Positions 22,885 to 34,069 of a DNA stretch of 64,000 bases are shown piece after piece. Position 1 is the stretch's first letter; the number at the start of each line of letters is the position of its first letter. A program made the position numbers and the translations under genes. The notes beneath the pieces were generated by a model. It was not told the origin of the DNA, searched no databases, and saw only the letters and a program-made list of their open reading frames with translations. The stretch is from Bettongia penicillata ogilbyi (taxonomy: Eukaryota > Chordata > Mammalia > Diprotodontia > Potoroidae), in contig JAJHZJ010000496.1 of assembly GCA_023548195.1 (NCBI GenBank), positions 7,032,144 through 7,096,143 on the forward strand, in the 5' to 3' direction.

Positions 22885-23010
22885 TTTTTAAGCATTTACT
22901 ACGTCAGGAGTTGTACTAGATGCTAGAGATGTACACGCAAAGAATGAAAGAGACAATCCCTACATTCAATGAGCTTAAGTTTAATGATGAGACAAAGTAC
23001 ATATATGTGG
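22885..23010 (+). repeat. Ancient repeat of the 'AAGCATTTATTAAGCACC' class
   Basis: TTTAAGCATTTACTACGTCA, TTGTACTAGATGCTAGAGAT and TCAATGAGCTTAAGTTTAAT. Confidence 0.55.
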
Positions 23011-23767
23011 ATATATTCACATATGTGCTCTTCTATCTATATATTTACTAACTTGGAAAGGACTGATATTTGGGTGCCAAGAGGGGGTACCACCATTCAT
23101 GCAGCCCTTTGGCTCTCTCCAACATTGCAGAAAAGTTCTCATTAGTTATTACATCTTGGTCAGCTTTTCCTTGATGAACCTTCCTGAACTTGACCAGGTT
23201 CATCAGCCGATGGCAAATATTTCATCTTTTGTCAAGACCTCAAACTCAAGGTTGGTGATACAAGGTGTGTGTATGACTTGTGGTATGACTTGACTACCTG
23301 CCACGTCATTTCATTCCACTGATCTAGGCTTCAAGAATTTGGGGTTGTCTGCCTACCACAGCGAGACCTGTGGATGGGAATTCAATGGAGGAACTGGAAT
23401 AAACTCATGAGATTTGTAACAAAAATATCCATATGTTTCTAGCCATGCTAGAAAAGTCGTGACATTCCTTCAAAGAAATGGCAATGATTATTCCAGACGT
23501 AATTCTATTGCAAAAATGATTCTCGCCTTCACTCATCAAAGTCTAACTATTATTTTTAGTTTTGTTGATTTTTGTTTTACATTCAACCTGTGTTTGGTGC
23601 TAATGTCGATCAGAATGATGGATTTCAGTCCCAAAGAAAAAAAAAAGAAAAGTGCTTATCTTTGTTCCTCTACAATTCTATTTTTAGTTTTCTTCAGCTA
23701 TGACTCCAGGCAAGAAACCTTTAGAGTGGAAACAATTACACATTTTTAATAGAGGTGAATAATTCAA
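23011..23767. other. Unassigned sequence, perhaps a diverged repeat
   Basis: 23050-23400 is less AT-rich, with GCAGCCCTTTGGCTCTC and GATGAACCTTCCTGAAC. I could not assign it. Frames of 64 and 96 codons lack domains. Confidence 0.35.
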
Positions 23768-23830
23768 TTTAATTCAACAAGCATTTATTAAGAACCCAGT
23801 ATCACCAACCTTATTTCAGAATGTGTCAGA
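23768..23830 (+). repeat. Short piece of the 'AAGCATTTATTAAGCACC' class
   Basis: TTCAACAAGCATTTATTAAG and AACCCAGTATC are kept. Confidence 0.5.
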
Positions 23831-23869
23831 AACACTGTAAACCTCAAGGCCTTTTCTGCTTTCCAGTGG

Positions 23870-23945
23870 CTATTATAGCTGAAAGGGACTTGGGAAACAT
23901 CAAGTCCAACTCTTTCATTTAAAGATGAAGAAAGCAGGTGATGAA
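23870..23945 (-). repeat. CORE-SINE tail fragment
   Basis: AGCTGAAAGGGACTTGGG, CATCAAGTCCAACTC and TTAAAGATGAAGAAA. Confidence 0.5.
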
Positions 23946-24069
23946 CCTATTAATTTCCTTCCTTTGTATATATGCAATATTTGCCATAGGTGAGAGTGGT
24001 ACAGAGGGGATGGAAGGGAAAGAAAATTATTTTAAGGGTGCTTAAAGGTGTTTTCCTCCATAGCACTGA

Positions 24070-24320
24070 AGCATAATATGGTAGAAAATGCACTGGATTT
24101 GATTTCAAGAGCACCTGACTTCAAATTCCTCCACTGCCCCTTACGGTTACTTTATCCCTAAAATGAGGGGGAAGAACTAGGATCTGTAAGGTCTTTTCCA
24201 GATCTTAATCTATGATACCATGATCCTAACATGGGAATGATAATGACTTTTTTATCTGCCTCGCAGTGTTATTGTGTAGAGAAATCTTTATAAACTTCAA
24301 AATATTCACAGGAAAGTGCT
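24070..24320 (+). repeat. CORE-SINE followed by a MIR tail
   Basis: GATTTCAAGAGCACCTGACT, GGATCTGTAAGGTCTTTTCC, then TGCCTCGCAGTGTTATTG and TCTTTATAAACTTCAAAATA. Confidence 0.65.
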
Positions 24321-24434
24321 GAGACTTGGGATTGGTGAGATGGGATGAAGTACACTGATAATGGTGAAAAATTAATGTACCATAGAAATACAATAGTCAG
24401 TGTTCAGAATACCCATCTCAGGAAGCTAAAGTGA

Positions 24435-24464
24435 TATGTGTATATGTGTGTGTGTGTGTGTGTA
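24435..24464 (+). repeat. (GT)n microsatellite
   Basis: A short GT run. Confidence 0.9.
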
Positions 24465-25124
24465 GCAAATATTTCTTTGACTGCTTGAGAAGCTTTGATG
24501 AATTTCCCTGTGTGTGTTTTTTTTTAACATAGCATGCAACTGTTGCGATTACTTAGCAATACTTTTCTATAATGCATGTGGGACCAGATGTGGTGCTTTG
24601 TTATACCTTGCCTCTTCATTTCAGTTTATAGTAATTAATCTCTCTTTCATTGGAGAGGCAAATGAATTGCCTTTCCAAAACATTATAAATCCTTTGTTAA
24701 ATTCTTTATGTCACGATGTTTAGTGCCGAAATTCCTTGCTTCTGGGGTGAAGTTTATCAACAGATACACTGGAAAAAAAATACTGCATTGGGGTGCTAAA
24801 TGATCTTAAATGCTACTTTTAGATGTTTTAGTTTACCTAGAATTGAGTGAGAGGTTCTTAACGTGAGATACATGAACTTTTTAAAAGATATATATTCTAA
24901 TATCTATTTTTTCCAGTATGATGAGTTTCCTTTTAAGTCTTACAAATTTCATTTTATGTATTTAAAGACATTTTTCTGAGAAGGGTTCCATTGACTTCAC
25001 CAGATTGGCTGTCAAAGGAATCCAAGGGCACAGAAGTGGTTCAGAAGGTAATGGGCCTCACCTGTGCTGACTTTACATGATTCTTCAAAGCCTTCAAGAG
25101 TTGGACATTTTGACAGAAACACCC
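24465..25124. other. No feature recognised
   Basis: AT-rich unique sequence. The 69-codon frame at 24514 has no splice context. Confidence 0.5.
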
Positions 25125-25258
25125 AGAGATCATAAGATCCTAGATATAAAAAGGGCATTGGAAGTCATCTCCTCTAATGCCCTCATCTTATAGGCAAGGA
25201 AACTGAGGCCTAGAGACATTAAGTGACTCATTGGAGATTATACTTACTGAAATCTAAC
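25125..25258 (-). repeat. CORE-SINE (MIR/MON1-like)
   Basis: AGATCATAAGATCCTAGATA, CATTGGAAGTCATCTCCTC and AAGGAAACTGAGGCCTAGAG. Confidence 0.75.
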
Positions 25259-25416
25259 TTTATCCTTTTGGGGCATCTGACTGAAATATGAGAGTATGAT
25301 TTTTTGGTTTTATGGGATGAGTCAAATTAACTTCAGTTTCATAAGAGATTTTTTTTTTCACTTCGTCATGTATTTAATGAGAAATTTAAAAGGACTTTTC
25401 ATGATAATGAAATTGT

Positions 25417-25700
25417 GGGTCAGCAGAAAGAATGTTGATTTTGGAATCAGAGGGCTAGCATCAGGTTTTGAAAGGGACCCTACAAGCCATGTACATGAAC
25501 TCAAGGGTGGGAAGTCAAGTATGATTTCAAATTGACTGCTTTAAGTTCAGAGATCTTTCCCCTGAATTACATTTCCATTGCATCACACTTGAATCCAAAT
25601 CTACCTTCTGTAACTCATCACCTGTGACACTTTAAGGCAGGAAGTCAAAAAACTAGGCCTCAGTTTCCTCACCCATAAAATGGAGCATTTGGAATATCAC
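25417..25700 (+). repeat. MIR-like, interrupted in the middle
   Basis: Head TGATTTTGGAATCAGAGGGC and tail AGGCCTCAGTTTCCTCACCC are clear. The 140 bp between (about 25490-25630) does not fit a MIR and has no family I recognise. Confidence 0.5.
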
Positions 25701-25715
25701 TGTCCTAAAAATCAT

Positions 25716-25832
25716 ATTTACTGTGAGCTCCTTGAGGGCAAGGATTGTCTTTTGCCTCTTTTTGTCTTCCCAGCACTTACCATAGTGCCTGGTTTGTAAC
25801 AGGCCCTTAATAAACATTCATTGGCTTATTGG
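25716..25832 (+). repeat. L2 3' end
   Basis: TGTGAGCTCCTTGAGGGC, CATAGTGCCTGGTTTGTAAC and TTAATAAACATTCATTGGC. Confidence 0.8.
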
Positions 25833-25859
25833 CTTTCATCTACTTGTTCAAAACGGAGC

Positions 25860-26160
25860 TCCGTTTTTCCTCCCCTTCCAATTACCCTGTCCTCCAAATC
25901 CCCAATTTCTGTTTAGTGCCATCACATTTTCAGGTATCAAGGTTTACAATTCTGAAGTCATCTTTGATACTTTATTCTCCTTCGCCCCACCCTTAAATGC
26001 AGCCCCCCCGTGATGTCCTCCATCCCCCCAAGTCACCTCTCTAGACTATTCCAACAGCCTCCTAATTACTGTTCCTCCCTCAAGCTTCATATGGCTGCCA
26101 AATTAATATTTCTAATATATAGATCTGCCCCCATTCAAAACTTGTGAGTGTATGTTATCA
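25860..26160 (+). repeat. L2 internal 3' portion
   Basis: GACTATTCCAACAGCCTCC, TAATTACTGTTCCTCCCTC and CTGCCAAATTAATATTTC. It starts at a perfect 18-bp palindrome (25850-25867). Confidence 0.65.
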
Positions 26161-26299
26161 CTAAAAAGTCATGTTGTAGACAACAACATAAAATGTCCTT
26201 TTTCAGGCACAAACAATATCTTACTTGAGTCACAAAACCAGTCTCAGCATAAGAAGACTACCCATGGCCACTGAGGCTAGCACTGAGCTAAATTAGAAT

Positions 26300-26492
26300 A
26301 CTTTTAACGATCATCCAACCTTTATTTGGAAATCTCTCATAAGATGGAACATATTACCGGCTAAGGCAGTCCATCCCTCTTTTGGATTACTCTAATTATT
26401 AGGAAATATTTTACTGCCATAAAGCCTCAATTTATCTCTTTACAATGTCTACCTTGTTCTACCCTCTGGGGCTAAGCAGAACAAATATGATT
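26300..26492 (-). repeat. L3/CR1 fragment, part 1 (split by a MIR)
   Basis: Reversed L3 order: ATTATTAGGAAATATTTTACTG-like, CTCAATTTATCTCTTTACAA and CTACCCTCTGGGGCTAAGC. It resumes at 26743. Confidence 0.65.
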
Positions 26493-26742
26493 AATAATTA
26501 TTATTATAATGATGATAGAACCCATTTATATAGCGCTTCACGTAGGTTATCTCATTTGAGTTTCATAATAACTGTGAGGTAGGTGTTATTGTATCCCCAT
26601 TTGACGGATGGGAAAAGCCAAAACTGAGAGAGGTTAATTGATTCACCCAAAGTCGCAGAGATAGTAACCGGGACAGATTTTGAACCTAGGACTTCCTAAC
26701 ACCAAGGACCACTCTCGATTCCCTATAGGACCTAGCTCCCTT
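26493..26742 (-). repeat. MIR nested in L3
   Basis: CATTTATATAGCGCTTCACG, TCATAATAACTGTGAGGTAG and CCGGGACAGATTTTGAACC in reversed MIR order. Full length. Confidence 0.8.
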
Positions 26743-27020
26743 TTCCACATGATGGACCTTCAGACCTTTAACTAGGTTATGATATCCTCACTGAGTCTTC
26801 CCTTGTCATGACTAAACACCCACAGTTCCTTCACACAATTTCCATCTAACGAGATCTTGAACTCCTTCACTTGTTTATCTGCCGTGCTCTGAATACTCTC
26901 GATTTTTATCAGTAGCCATTCAAAAGTATGGTGCCCAGAACTGAACACAATACTCCAAACGTGGTATGCTCAGGAAGGCTGGAGCCTTAATTTTGTCTTT
27001 ATTCTGAAAGATGCAATATT
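26743..27020 (-). repeat. L3/CR1 fragment, part 2
   Basis: TTTCCACATGATGGACCTTC, ATGGTGCCCAGAACTGAACA and ATACTCCAAACGTGGTATGC continue the part before the MIR. Confidence 0.65.
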
Positions 27021-27307
27021 CTGGGAAAACCACAGAGAAAACATCCAGTAAATCAATAAGATTAAATAAATGTCACATCATAAAAGTAGATTTAAAACCC
27101 TATTTTGTAGCTCCTCTCAGGGCAGGAGCTTTCACAGTACCCTACACCATATGTCATATATCAACATAATGAAACCTACTGTATCAAAATTCCACTGTTA
27201 GTTAATTAGAGAAATATTTTCAAAGGCTTTGGGCAAACTTTAATATCAGTTTTAAACTGTGAAGATTTAGAGAAAGAAGAGATATAGCAATCATCAAGGA
27301 CAACACT

Positions 27308-27552
27308 GGGCAGCTAAGTGGTGCAGTGGATAGAACACTGGCCTTACAGTCAGAAAGACTAATCTTCCTGAGTTCAAATCTGGTCTCAGACACTTACTAG
27401 CTGTATGACGGTGGGTGAATCACTTAACCCTATTTGCCTCAGTTTCCTCATCTGTAAATTGAACTGGAGAAGGAAATGGCAAACCACTCCAATATTTCTG
27501 CTAATAAAACCCCAAATGGGGACACAAAGAGTCACATAAGACTAAACACAAA
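27308..27552 (+). mobile_element. MAR1-type SINE
   Basis: The order is head GGGCAGCTAAGTGGTGCAG, TTCAAATCTGGTCTCAGAC, core CCTCAGTTTCCTCATCTG, GGAGAAGGAAATGGCAAACC and tail ACCCCAAATGGGGACACAAA. It is nearly full length. Confidence 0.9.
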
Positions 27553-27591
27553 GTCAAAAAAATTCCAATACCTTCATATGTGTGTACACAG

Positions 27592-27592
27592 A

Positions 27593-27642
<50 letters not shown>
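27592..27642 (+). repeat. (TA)n microsatellite
   Basis: An almost pure 50-bp TA run. Confidence 0.95.
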
Positions 27643-27644
<2 letters not shown>

Positions 27645-27904
27645 TATGTTTTTCCATCAGTGCCTTTTTTAATTAACATCACAAAGATTTCAACTCTCAT
27701 CTTCAGATTGTAACCTTACCTAACACAAAGATAAACAATAGAACCTAAACATCCAATGCAAGAACTACACCTAAGGACATATGAAATATTATATCCTAGT
27801 AGTTTCCCCAGATCTCTGGTTAGCATCATAAAGAATACGGAAACTGACAGAATTGAAAAGAAAAATTTCAGAGATTGTCAATCTCAATCTCTCACTCTAG
27901 AGAT

Positions 27905-28062
27905 GAAGGAGTTGGAAAGGACTTTGGAGATTTATAATCTGGCCCTTTTATTTTGTAGATAAGAAACTGAGCCAGTAAAGGTGAGGTGATTTGTGCAAAT
28001 TCACACATGAGCCCAGTCTTCCAACCCAGATTTTCTGACTTAGAATCCAGTGGTTGGTTTGT
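27905..28062 (-). repeat. CORE-SINE (MIR/MON1-like)
   Basis: GAGTTGGAAAGGACTTTGG, TAAGAAACTGAGCCAGTAAA and CCAGATTTTCTGACTTAG. Confidence 0.65.
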
Positions 28063-28237
28063 TTTCCATGATATCCAACTTCCTCTCCTAGAGTAAAAGA
28101 ATTACTGTGCCATCTGCCAAAGGGCTATTTGTTTCATTCTACTGTAAACTCAATGCTATAACCCGCCAATTGTATTATCTACCCCCAGAGTCATATAGTG
28201 ATATAGAGATGTCATTTTGGTAGTTAGAATAAAGTGG

Positions 28238-28385
28238 ATGGAAAAGCATTTACTAAATACCTACTTATGTGTCAAGCACTATGATAAATGCTGAGCCTAC
28301 AAATAGAAAAATGTAGTTATGTCTATGTTTAAGGAACTTGTATTCTATTTGGGGGAGATAACACATATAGGAATGTCTTTCAGCA
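28238..28385 (+). repeat. Ancient repeat of the 'AAGCATTTATTAAGCACC' class
   Basis: AAAGCATTTACTAAATACC, GTCAAGCACTATGATAAATG and GGGGGAGATAACACATATAG. Confidence 0.65.
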
Positions 28386-28565
28386 GGCCAGATGACAAGG
28401 CCCTGGGGTCCTTAAGGTGTGCGATGGGGAAAGGAAAACTCTAGTGGATGTGGGTTGTGGGGTTTGGAGGGTACACTGTGGGAAGTTATTGTTTGGTTCT
28501 GAGTGGTGATCTCTAGAGGGAAGGATTTAGGGTAGGGCCATAGGGGAATGAGATGAAGTTTTTAT

Positions 28566-28568
<3 letters not shown>

Positions 28569-28596
<28 letters not shown>
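28569..28596 (+). repeat. (GT)n microsatellite
   Basis: A pure run of about 14 GT units. Confidence 0.95.
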
Positions 28597-28600
<4 letters not shown>

Positions 28601-28674
28601 AAAAGAAAGAAAACCCCGGAAAGTGGAAGCAGTCATTTTACCTTTCTCTGGAGCTCATCTTTTAGTGTTACTGT

Positions 28675-28897
28675 GAAGCAGTTTCAATTGTGTCTGACTC
28701 TCTGTGACCCCCATTTGGGGTTTTCTTGCCAGTTACTGGAGTAGTTTGCTATTTTCTTCTTCAGAAGAATTTACAGATGTGGAACCAGAGGCAAATGGGG
28801 TTGAATGACTTGTCCAAGGTCAGATAGCTAGTAGATATCTGAGATCAGATTTGAATTCAGGTTCTCCTGACCTGTCAACTGCCCCCCCTAGGTGTCC
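28675..28897 (-). mobile_element. MAR1-type SINE
   Basis: This is a reversed copy with TGTGTCTGACTCTCTGTGAC, CATTTGGGGTTTTCTTGCC and a head-side AACTGCCCCCCCTAGGTG. A C-run has replaced part of the head. Confidence 0.85.
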
Positions 28898-28939
28898 TTA
28901 CATGTCTTAATAGTGCTGGGCATTTGTTAATGATTGATT

Positions 28940-29060
28940 GGAAGACACAATGACCTGACTGAGAGAGCAAGCCTTGGAGCCAGGAAGATCTGGGTTTTTG
29001 TCTCACCTTTGATACAGTCATTGTGTGGTCCCAAGAAGGTTACTTAACTTCTTCTCTGGC
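28940..29060 (+). repeat. MIR
   Basis: GCCTTGGAGCCAGGAAGATC, GTGTGGTCCCAAGAAGG and TTACTTAACTTCTTC. Confidence 0.6.
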
Positions 29061-29946
29061 AGAAGTTTCTGGTTCTTGTAGGTCCCTGTACACAGACAGA
29101 TCCTGCCCTTATCCCTTTCCAATAAAGAGCATCTGTTTATAAGTTTTTTAATACCTTGAATTTTTTTGTTCACCTGAAATATCTTTATTTAAAATTATGT
29201 GTTACTGGTTTACTGATAAAGGAAAGGGAAATTTATTCTAATAAATGTCTTTAATCAGTTAGCATCCCCTTCTAAAAGGCAGCTGTTTAACTGCCAATTA
29301 GGGTGTAAGGAGAAACTGCTCATCATGGGGGAGATTAAGGCCTCCTTTTCTCTCATAATTATTATGTTTGGCTTTGAGAAGATTCTTCAAGTGTTGACTC
29401 AATGACCTGTGTCATCTCCCAGTGACAAGGAGCTTTATTCAAACCTCTGAGTAGTTCTGGTGGCTAATGATTTTTTTAAAAAGAGTGCCAGGTAGGTGTT
29501 GAACTGTCAGACTTTTAAGCCAGAAATTGTCACTTGAGGTAGTCCAAGACTGCTGTCAAAATAGAAGTGGAAGTGGGATTGCTTGGGTCATTCCTTGAAG
29601 ATTTGTTGCGCTTGAGTCATTTTGCCCCTCTTATGGTTCGGGAAGGATCAAGCTGTTGGATCAACTTCGAAGTGAATCGGTCAGACTGGTGGAAAATGAG
29701 CCAGAGATGAAATGAATTTTCATGACTGAAACATCCTAGGATCATGGTGTTTCTGCAAATTCTGTGGGGAAAAAACCAAAAAAGCAAAGCCCCATTTCAA
29801 TAATGGGGGAAACTGATGCATTTGAACACTTGAGTTGTTTGGGGAACAATGAGAAAATCATAGCTCTAAATATAGAGAGATTATTAACTACTTTTCTTTT
29901 AGATGTGGCTTATAATTACTTTCTCAGCTAAATGTATATGCTGAAA
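29061..29946. other. No feature recognised
   Basis: Unique sequence with no repeat landmark. Confidence 0.5.
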
Positions 29947-30066
29947 TCTCTCTCTCTCTCCCCCACTCTCCCCTTGTTCCTGTTTCCTCTCATCTCCTCT
30001 CTTCTGTTTTCTCTCTCCCTCTTTCTCTCCCTCCCTCCCTCTCCTTTTCTCGCTCTCTCTGTCTGT
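29947..30066 (+). repeat. (TC)-rich pyrimidine tract
   Basis: 120 bp of C/T with few purines. The short open frames across it are low complexity. Confidence 0.9.
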
Positions 30067-30159
30067 GTAGCTTCCTATATGGAAACTCCCTCTACCTACG
30101 CAAAATCTCACCTTTTCTGCATCTTGTAGTCCTAGACAATTACCTGGCTCTCTGAAATG

Positions 30160-30243
30160 TTAAGTTCTGTGTTCAGGATCACACTGTGTGACAGAGATGA
30201 CACATGAACCCAGGTCTTCTTGAATTCAAGGCCAGTTCCATAA
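30160..30243 (-). repeat. CORE-SINE body fragment
   Basis: CAGGATCACACTGTGTGAC, ATGAACCCAGGTCTTCTTG and GCCAGTTCCATAATCC. Confidence 0.5.
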
Positions 30244-30786
30244 TCCTGACAATATAATGTATGGGACATTAGGATCTTCCTTAAAATCTCTAATTTTTCA
30301 CTTCTATAGCTACCTCAGAGCATCTTCAAGTATGATTTCTATCTCATATCAAATTCACTCAATGTTCTTTAAAACCATGTGTTTTTGGATGAACTTTGAA
30401 GAGATCATCACTGGCCTTGGCATAGCCTTGATACTCGGATGGATCTATGATTTCATTTCCTTGTTTCCTTCAGCAATGCAGATTGCAAAGTCTACCTGCC
30501 TGCTCATTCTATGGATGGGCATGATGACCAGATTCTGGTCATCCTTGTTCCTTGTGTCTTGCACTCCCCATTTCATAGAGGAATCATCTAGAGTATCACA
30601 GTGTTGTTTAGTAATACGCCTCATGCCTCTTTCCTACTTGACTTTTTAATTCTTCTGCAGCTGTGCTGTTTCATGATTCTAAGTCATATCTGGAAGAAAG
30701 TGCTGTTAAAGAAATGGTCTTTTGGGTCACTGGGTAAATGTTTATTCAGTTGAAGTGAGAATCCTTCAAGTGTCTGAGCAGAAATG
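30244..30786. other. Unassigned block with a 130-codon open frame
   Basis: The + frame 30257-30649 is among the longest non-repetitive ones here, hydrophobic, without a domain or typical codon use. Its opposite strand reads more like former coding sequence but matches nothing I know. A relic of an unrecognised retroelement or pseudogene is possible. Confidence 0.3.
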
Positions 30787-30900
30787 ATAGGATCATAAGA
30801 TTTATGGCTACACAACCTAGAGGCCTGGGACATCATCTAGTCTACCCCCATCTTTTTCATAAATAGGGAAACTGAGATTCAGAGAGGAAAAGGGATATAA
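30787..30900 (-). repeat. CORE-SINE tail fragment
   Basis: GGATCATAAGATTTATGGC, CATCATCTAGTCTACCCCC and GGGAAACTGAGATTCAGAG. Confidence 0.65.
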
Positions 30901-32439
30901 AGAGAAGAGACCTTATGGATCTCTTCCAAGCCCCTCATGGCTCAGCCAGAGGAGTGGCTCCCAGCATTCCAGACAGGCCCAAAGTATCTAGCCTACTGAT
31001 GTTTAAATTTTCCTTGAGCTATGGAGGGGATCATTGGAATTCATTAAGTAATACCTGTGACCTTCACTCCAGTACTTATTCACCTCATGTACATTGTAAG
31101 TTAGCCAGGCTATTGACCACCAGAAAAGGGTTTTCTGAAAACAGAAGCAATCCTTATTCCTTACTTTGGAAATCATTCTTTTTAGTAACATTTGTTTGAC
31201 AAAAAATAATCCATGTAGTTTTACAAAATAGATCTTCTCTTTTCCATTTGGTTTACCTAGTAACATATTAACCATGGCTGCAGATAAAGTGTTTGATAAC
31301 AGAGTATCACAGCCCTAAACTTTCAGTCTCTGATTCTGAGAATGAATAAAAAGGTGTTATTTTATTCCCACCTACCCCTTGACCCCAGCTGGTGTTGTAT
31401 TTCGCCTAATAAGTCTACCTTAGTGTCTGCCAAGAAGATAGAAATATATGAATAAGCAGTTTAAAATATATATCTGAGTGTCATTGATATGAAATATTTT
31501 CCACACAACCCTGGAAACATTGTGTTTTTGAACATCCCTGGTTATTGAAAGCAGAGTCCAAAATATGGATTTTGGGGTTTTCAGTCTTCTGATTCATGGG
31601 AAAATGATGCTTTGCCATCATTTCTATCTTAAAAACCAAAAACAAATGAAATTGCAGTACACATTGATTCTTGTCCAAATATATTCCTGTTTGTCTTCAA
31701 GCATTAGCCAGAAAGAGGAATGCAATGGATTCTTTCTTTATACTGGCAACTCTCTTTTATCCAGAGAAAGGTTTGTGGACTTCTCATGCAATGTGAATTT
31801 TCATTTATTTCTCCTCCTTACTGCATTTGCCTCCCTTTTCTTTTTATCTTTTTGCTATGTAGTTGTAGCTTCCTCAATAGGTCAGTAGGGAAAGGTGAGG
31901 ACATATATTCAGCTTTTTGCTTTATTTTGAAGTTGGATTATGATGAATTTAGAAGGTAACATCCAAATGAGTGAAGTTAATGTTCATGATGTACATCAGA
32001 ATTTCTTTCTCCCATTTTACCCCTACCCTCACCCCATATCTCATATTCCTAATTATGTCCTTGTTTTATCAGAAGACTTGGCCTTCACCAGATATCAAAG
32101 GGCACAGGGAGAATTGAGGAAAAGTATATTAAAGACTTAGGACATTACAGGAAGCTTCAAGTTGGGGGATACCAGTGTTATCCAGGCCAGCAGCATCTCT
32201 TGGGAAGGAGAGGTTGACCTCCCTCTTACATGAAGGATGATCAATGGGAAAATTGAGAGTGAAGTCTCAAATTGAGAAGAATCTCTATGATGTCATTGGG
32301 TGCCATTAACAAGCTAATTAGATATTGGTGATTCAGGAGATTATCCGAATATTTGAAGAAATCTGATTCTTTGCCTTGCCTAGAGCTGATTACTTTGGAC
32401 CCAGGACCATTTGCTGATCATTAAAGAGGTAACTTTATT
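30901..32439. other. Unique sequence, 1.5 kb
   Basis: Frames of 94 (30915, +), 90 (31003, -) and 107 codons (31565, +) overlap on both strands, which argues for chance. No repeat is recognised. Confidence 0.5.
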
Positions 32440-32585
32440 TGTATTTTGTATCTACTTATATAAAATGTAAGCATCTATGCTGTGTTCCCCAGCAGAATGT
32501 TAGCGCCTTGAGGGCTGCGTTTTCATTACTTAGCATAATGCCTGGTACATAGTAGGTACTTAGTAAATACATATTGAATTAAATT
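32440..32585 (+). repeat. L2 3' end
   Basis: GAATGTTAGCGCCTTGAGGG, ATGCCTGGTACATAGTAGG and TAGTAAATACATATTGAATT. Confidence 0.75.
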
Positions 32586-32589
32586 AGGG

Positions 32590-32775
32590 GAAATATGATG
32601 CAGCAAGAACCCCGGGCTAAGATTTAGGTGACCTGGGTTCTAGTCTTTGCCCTGTCTTTTAACTAATGACTTGACCTTGAATGAGTAGATGTGTCTCTCT
32701 GTTTCTTTATTTCTTAAATTAGGGAAAGAGACAAGATGATCTCTATGATTTCCTCTTATAAAATCTAATAGGATT
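32590..32775 (+). repeat. MIR/MON1-like CORE-SINE
   Basis: GGTGACCTGGGTTCTAGTC, ATGACTTGACCTTGAATG and AGATGATCTCTATGATTTCC. Confidence 0.6.
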
Positions 32776-32965
32776 GTAGGTTCATAAATTTAGAGTTGAA
32801 AGGGAGCTTGGAGGTCATTAAGTTCAATGTCCTCATTTTATAAATGAAGAAGCTTAGTTAAAGGATTTACCCAGGGTCACACAGCTAGTGAGTACCTGAT
32901 GGAAGATTCTAATCTAGGTCTTTCTGATATTTTATCCAGTATTTTATACACTGAACCATATAGTG
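32776..32965 (-). repeat. CORE-SINE (MIR/MON1-like)
   Basis: AAATTTAGAGTTGAAAGGGA, TTACCCAGGGTCACACAGC and ATCTAGGTCTTTCTGATA. It stands tail to tail with the previous SINE. Confidence 0.75.
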
Positions 32966-32986
32966 ATTTATTGCTTTTTTTCATAC

Positions 32987-33034
32987 GCGCACACACACAC
33001 ACACACACACATACACACACATATACATATATAT
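32987..33034 (+). repeat. (CA)n microsatellite
   Basis: A CA run passing into CATA. Confidence 0.95.
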
Positions 33035-34069
33035 CTGGAGATAGCCAGGGACAAAATACCCTTGGATCAAATAAAATGGAAGGAGAATTCAATTTTAAAG
33101 TATGAATTTGTAAATAAACATGCATCTGATGCCAAGACCGTGAATGCTTTTAGTACTGACATATCATCACTATTTCCAATGCATTTCAAAATCATTTGGA
33201 ACTAAGTTTTTGGAGAGTTCAAATGAAGTGTGACTACATGCAGAGAATCATCGAAACCGTCTTCCCTCCTACTGAAGAATGACTGACTTTAACATAGCAG
33301 CATGCTAAAATTAACAAGCCTGCCTTCCTGTGCTTTGTTCTTCCATCTCGGCGACCTGAGAGCATGTCACTCTTTTTAGTCTACTTTCTACACGAGATAA
33401 TACCAAAGTGTAGAGAATTTCCTGTTATATGCCCGATATGGGGAGAGATCCCTGTGTACTCTAGTGCAGGGCAGAAAGCAGAGATTTGTTTTGCATGGAA
33501 ATGTCCATGAAATGAAAGGAAGTGGCCATGGGATACTCTGCTTTTGATAAAGAAGAAAGAAAAAGAGATTCTGGCTGCACCCCCACTCCCACTCCTGTTG
33601 GACGTTAAGGGGAAAGCATTTGTCAGTCGAATAATGTGGCTCATTTATATTGTGCCTAGTCTTCTGGAGAGCTCCAAACTTTGGAAGCACTCTCATTAAT
33701 CCTAAAAGCTCATCATGGGCTAGGCATTTGGCAGCCTTTAGTCTCATTTTACAGATCTGGGAGGCCTCAGCTCAGGTATCAGTACCCGCGCTTTACAAAG
33801 TGGTTGGAATATCATATGGGGTTAACTGTAATTTGTGAGTCTTGACCAAATCTTTTAAAAGCACAGACTTGATGGGTGGAAGCATTTTGTGAAAGTGAAT
33901 GTGTTTGGATTGGTTTCACCTCTTTTGAAATATGCTTTACAAAAAAATCCCTAAGCTTCCAAAGCAAAATCTTGTTTGGTAAAACAGTATTATTTATTAT
34001 AAATATTTATTTTGAATGATTTTGGTGGAAAGTCTCATTTGACTGATTATCATTTGGCCCTCAAAACCA
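33035..34069. other. Repeat-poor unique sequence
   Basis: A 119-codon minus frame (33388-33747) has no domain and no in-phase splice sites. A worn MIR may lie at about 33640-33800. Confidence 0.45.
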
